From Tardiphaga sp. (GTDB taxonomy: Bacteria; Pseudomonadota; Alphaproteobacteria; Rhizobiales; Xanthobacteraceae): a DNA stretch of 64,000 nucleotides. Below are positions 63,822 to 64,000 of the stretch, one piece after another (position 1 is the stretch's first letter; each line of letters starts with the position of its first letter). The DNA lies in the NCBI GenBank assembly GCA_030147505.1, contig JASBVG010000003.1:1-64000 (forward strand), written 5' to 3'. Below the pieces are notes generated by a model. It saw only the letters and a list, made by a program, of their open reading frames with translations, did no database searches and was not told where the DNA came from. Made by a program: the position numbers and the translations under genes.

Positions 63822-64000
63822 ATGAAAGAAGAGATAGCAGCAGAAGGGATTGATCCCGCTCTCGTAGCGTTCAATCGGAAAAGCAGAGAGCGCTCCGCGG
63901 AAACCCAGGCGCTCATAAACAACGACGCACTCATGCCAATTGCGCTCAAGATATTTGGAGAACAGAATCTTCGCCTTTTAGTAGCCCGACCAGATGATCG
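63822..64000 (+). CDS. Hypothetical protein, N-terminal part (partial, runs off right edge)
   Basis: The ATG at 63822 follows AAGGAGCAATT and opens a frame to the window end: 59 codons, starting KEEIAAEGIDPALVAFNRKS and continuing through ALINNDALMPIALKIFGEQN. It is hydrophilic with helical character and has no signal peptide. I do not recognise the family. The strong ribosome binding site and open frame support a real gene; its full length and function are outside the window. Confidence 0.65.
   Translation, partial: MKEEIAAEGIDPALVAFNRKSRERSAETQALINNDALMPIALKIFGEQNLRLLVARPDD

Noticed and set aside
1..64000. tRNA or rRNA genes, CRISPR arrays, integrase or attachment sites
   Set aside because: None were seen on reading the window; short tRNA genes could still be missed without a covariance search.

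Overview
The window is about 60 % GC and densely coded, with the gene content of an alphaproteobacterium. FixL/FixJ-like multi-PAS signalling, a FecI/FecR pair beside a giant haemagglutinin-like exoprotein, tandem DUF3147-like membrane proteins, tiny Myb/GcrA-like DNA-binding proteins and many acyl-CoA and oxidoreductase genes suggest the Hyphomicrobiales, perhaps Nitrobacteraceae (Bradyrhizobium, Afipia, Rhodopseudomonas). That placement is inference. No rRNA, tRNA or CRISPR array was found. The content looks like accessory chromosome or a large replicon.

Layout. (1) 1-2986, minus: a cassette of an STN-TonB fusion protein, an ECF sigma factor, a FecR regulator and the start of a haemagglutinin-like exoprotein that runs off the left edge. 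(2) 3.0-4.9 kb: gene-poor scar with a frameshifted AAA-ATPase remnant and intergenic repeats. (3) 4.9-7.1 kb: AraC regulator, TSUP exporter, SnoaL-like protein. (4) 7.4-14.9 kb: a LysR gene divergent from a five-gene operon (citramalyl-CoA lyase-like, MaoC hydratase, CoA-transferase, PoxB-like pyruvate oxidase, CaiB/BaiF transferase). Its first three enzymes match the itaconate-degradation set Ccl/Ich/Ict. (5) 14.9-22.0 kb: oxidoreductases each beside a regulator of a different family (MerR/SDR, TetR/quinone reductase, HxlR, and an MDR-YciI-MDR-AraC operon). (6) 22.2-23.7 kb: an apparently intact IS1182-like element. (7) 23.8-34.4 kb, minus: a signalling island with an alpha/beta hydrolase, NDH-2-like flavoprotein, MBL hydrolase, GAF histidine kinase, receiver-adenylate cyclase, four-PAS histidine kinase and three overlapping response regulators. 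(8) 34.8-44.7 kb: a second MBL hydrolase, an MscS channel, small proteins, a PAP2/DUF3147/DUF3147/isochorismatase operon, a TetR-controlled flavoprotein, an SDR and a fragment of Ku. (9) 44.8-46.8 kb: a hybrid histidine kinase. (10) 47.3-47.8 kb: a decayed IS1182-like end. (11) 47.9-63.5 kb, minus: a complete second copy of the cassette of region 1, including a 4305-residue exoprotein. (12) 63.8-64.0 kb: the start of another gene.

How the genes work together. The window is bracketed by two paralogous loci with the same gene order and strand. In each, a secreted protein joining a FecA-type signalling domain (STN) to a TonB C-terminal-like domain is coupled to a FecI-type sigma factor and a FecR protein, directly upstream of an FHA-type exoprotein. 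No TonB-dependent receptor barrel is present. This looks like a variant cell-surface signalling system controlling giant surface proteins and is the strongest candidate for something little described. Between them, the itaconate-like operon would yield acetyl-CoA and pyruvate, with PoxB positioned to oxidise the pyruvate. The signalling island couples two kinases to FixJ-like transcription outputs and to a cyclic-nucleotide output.
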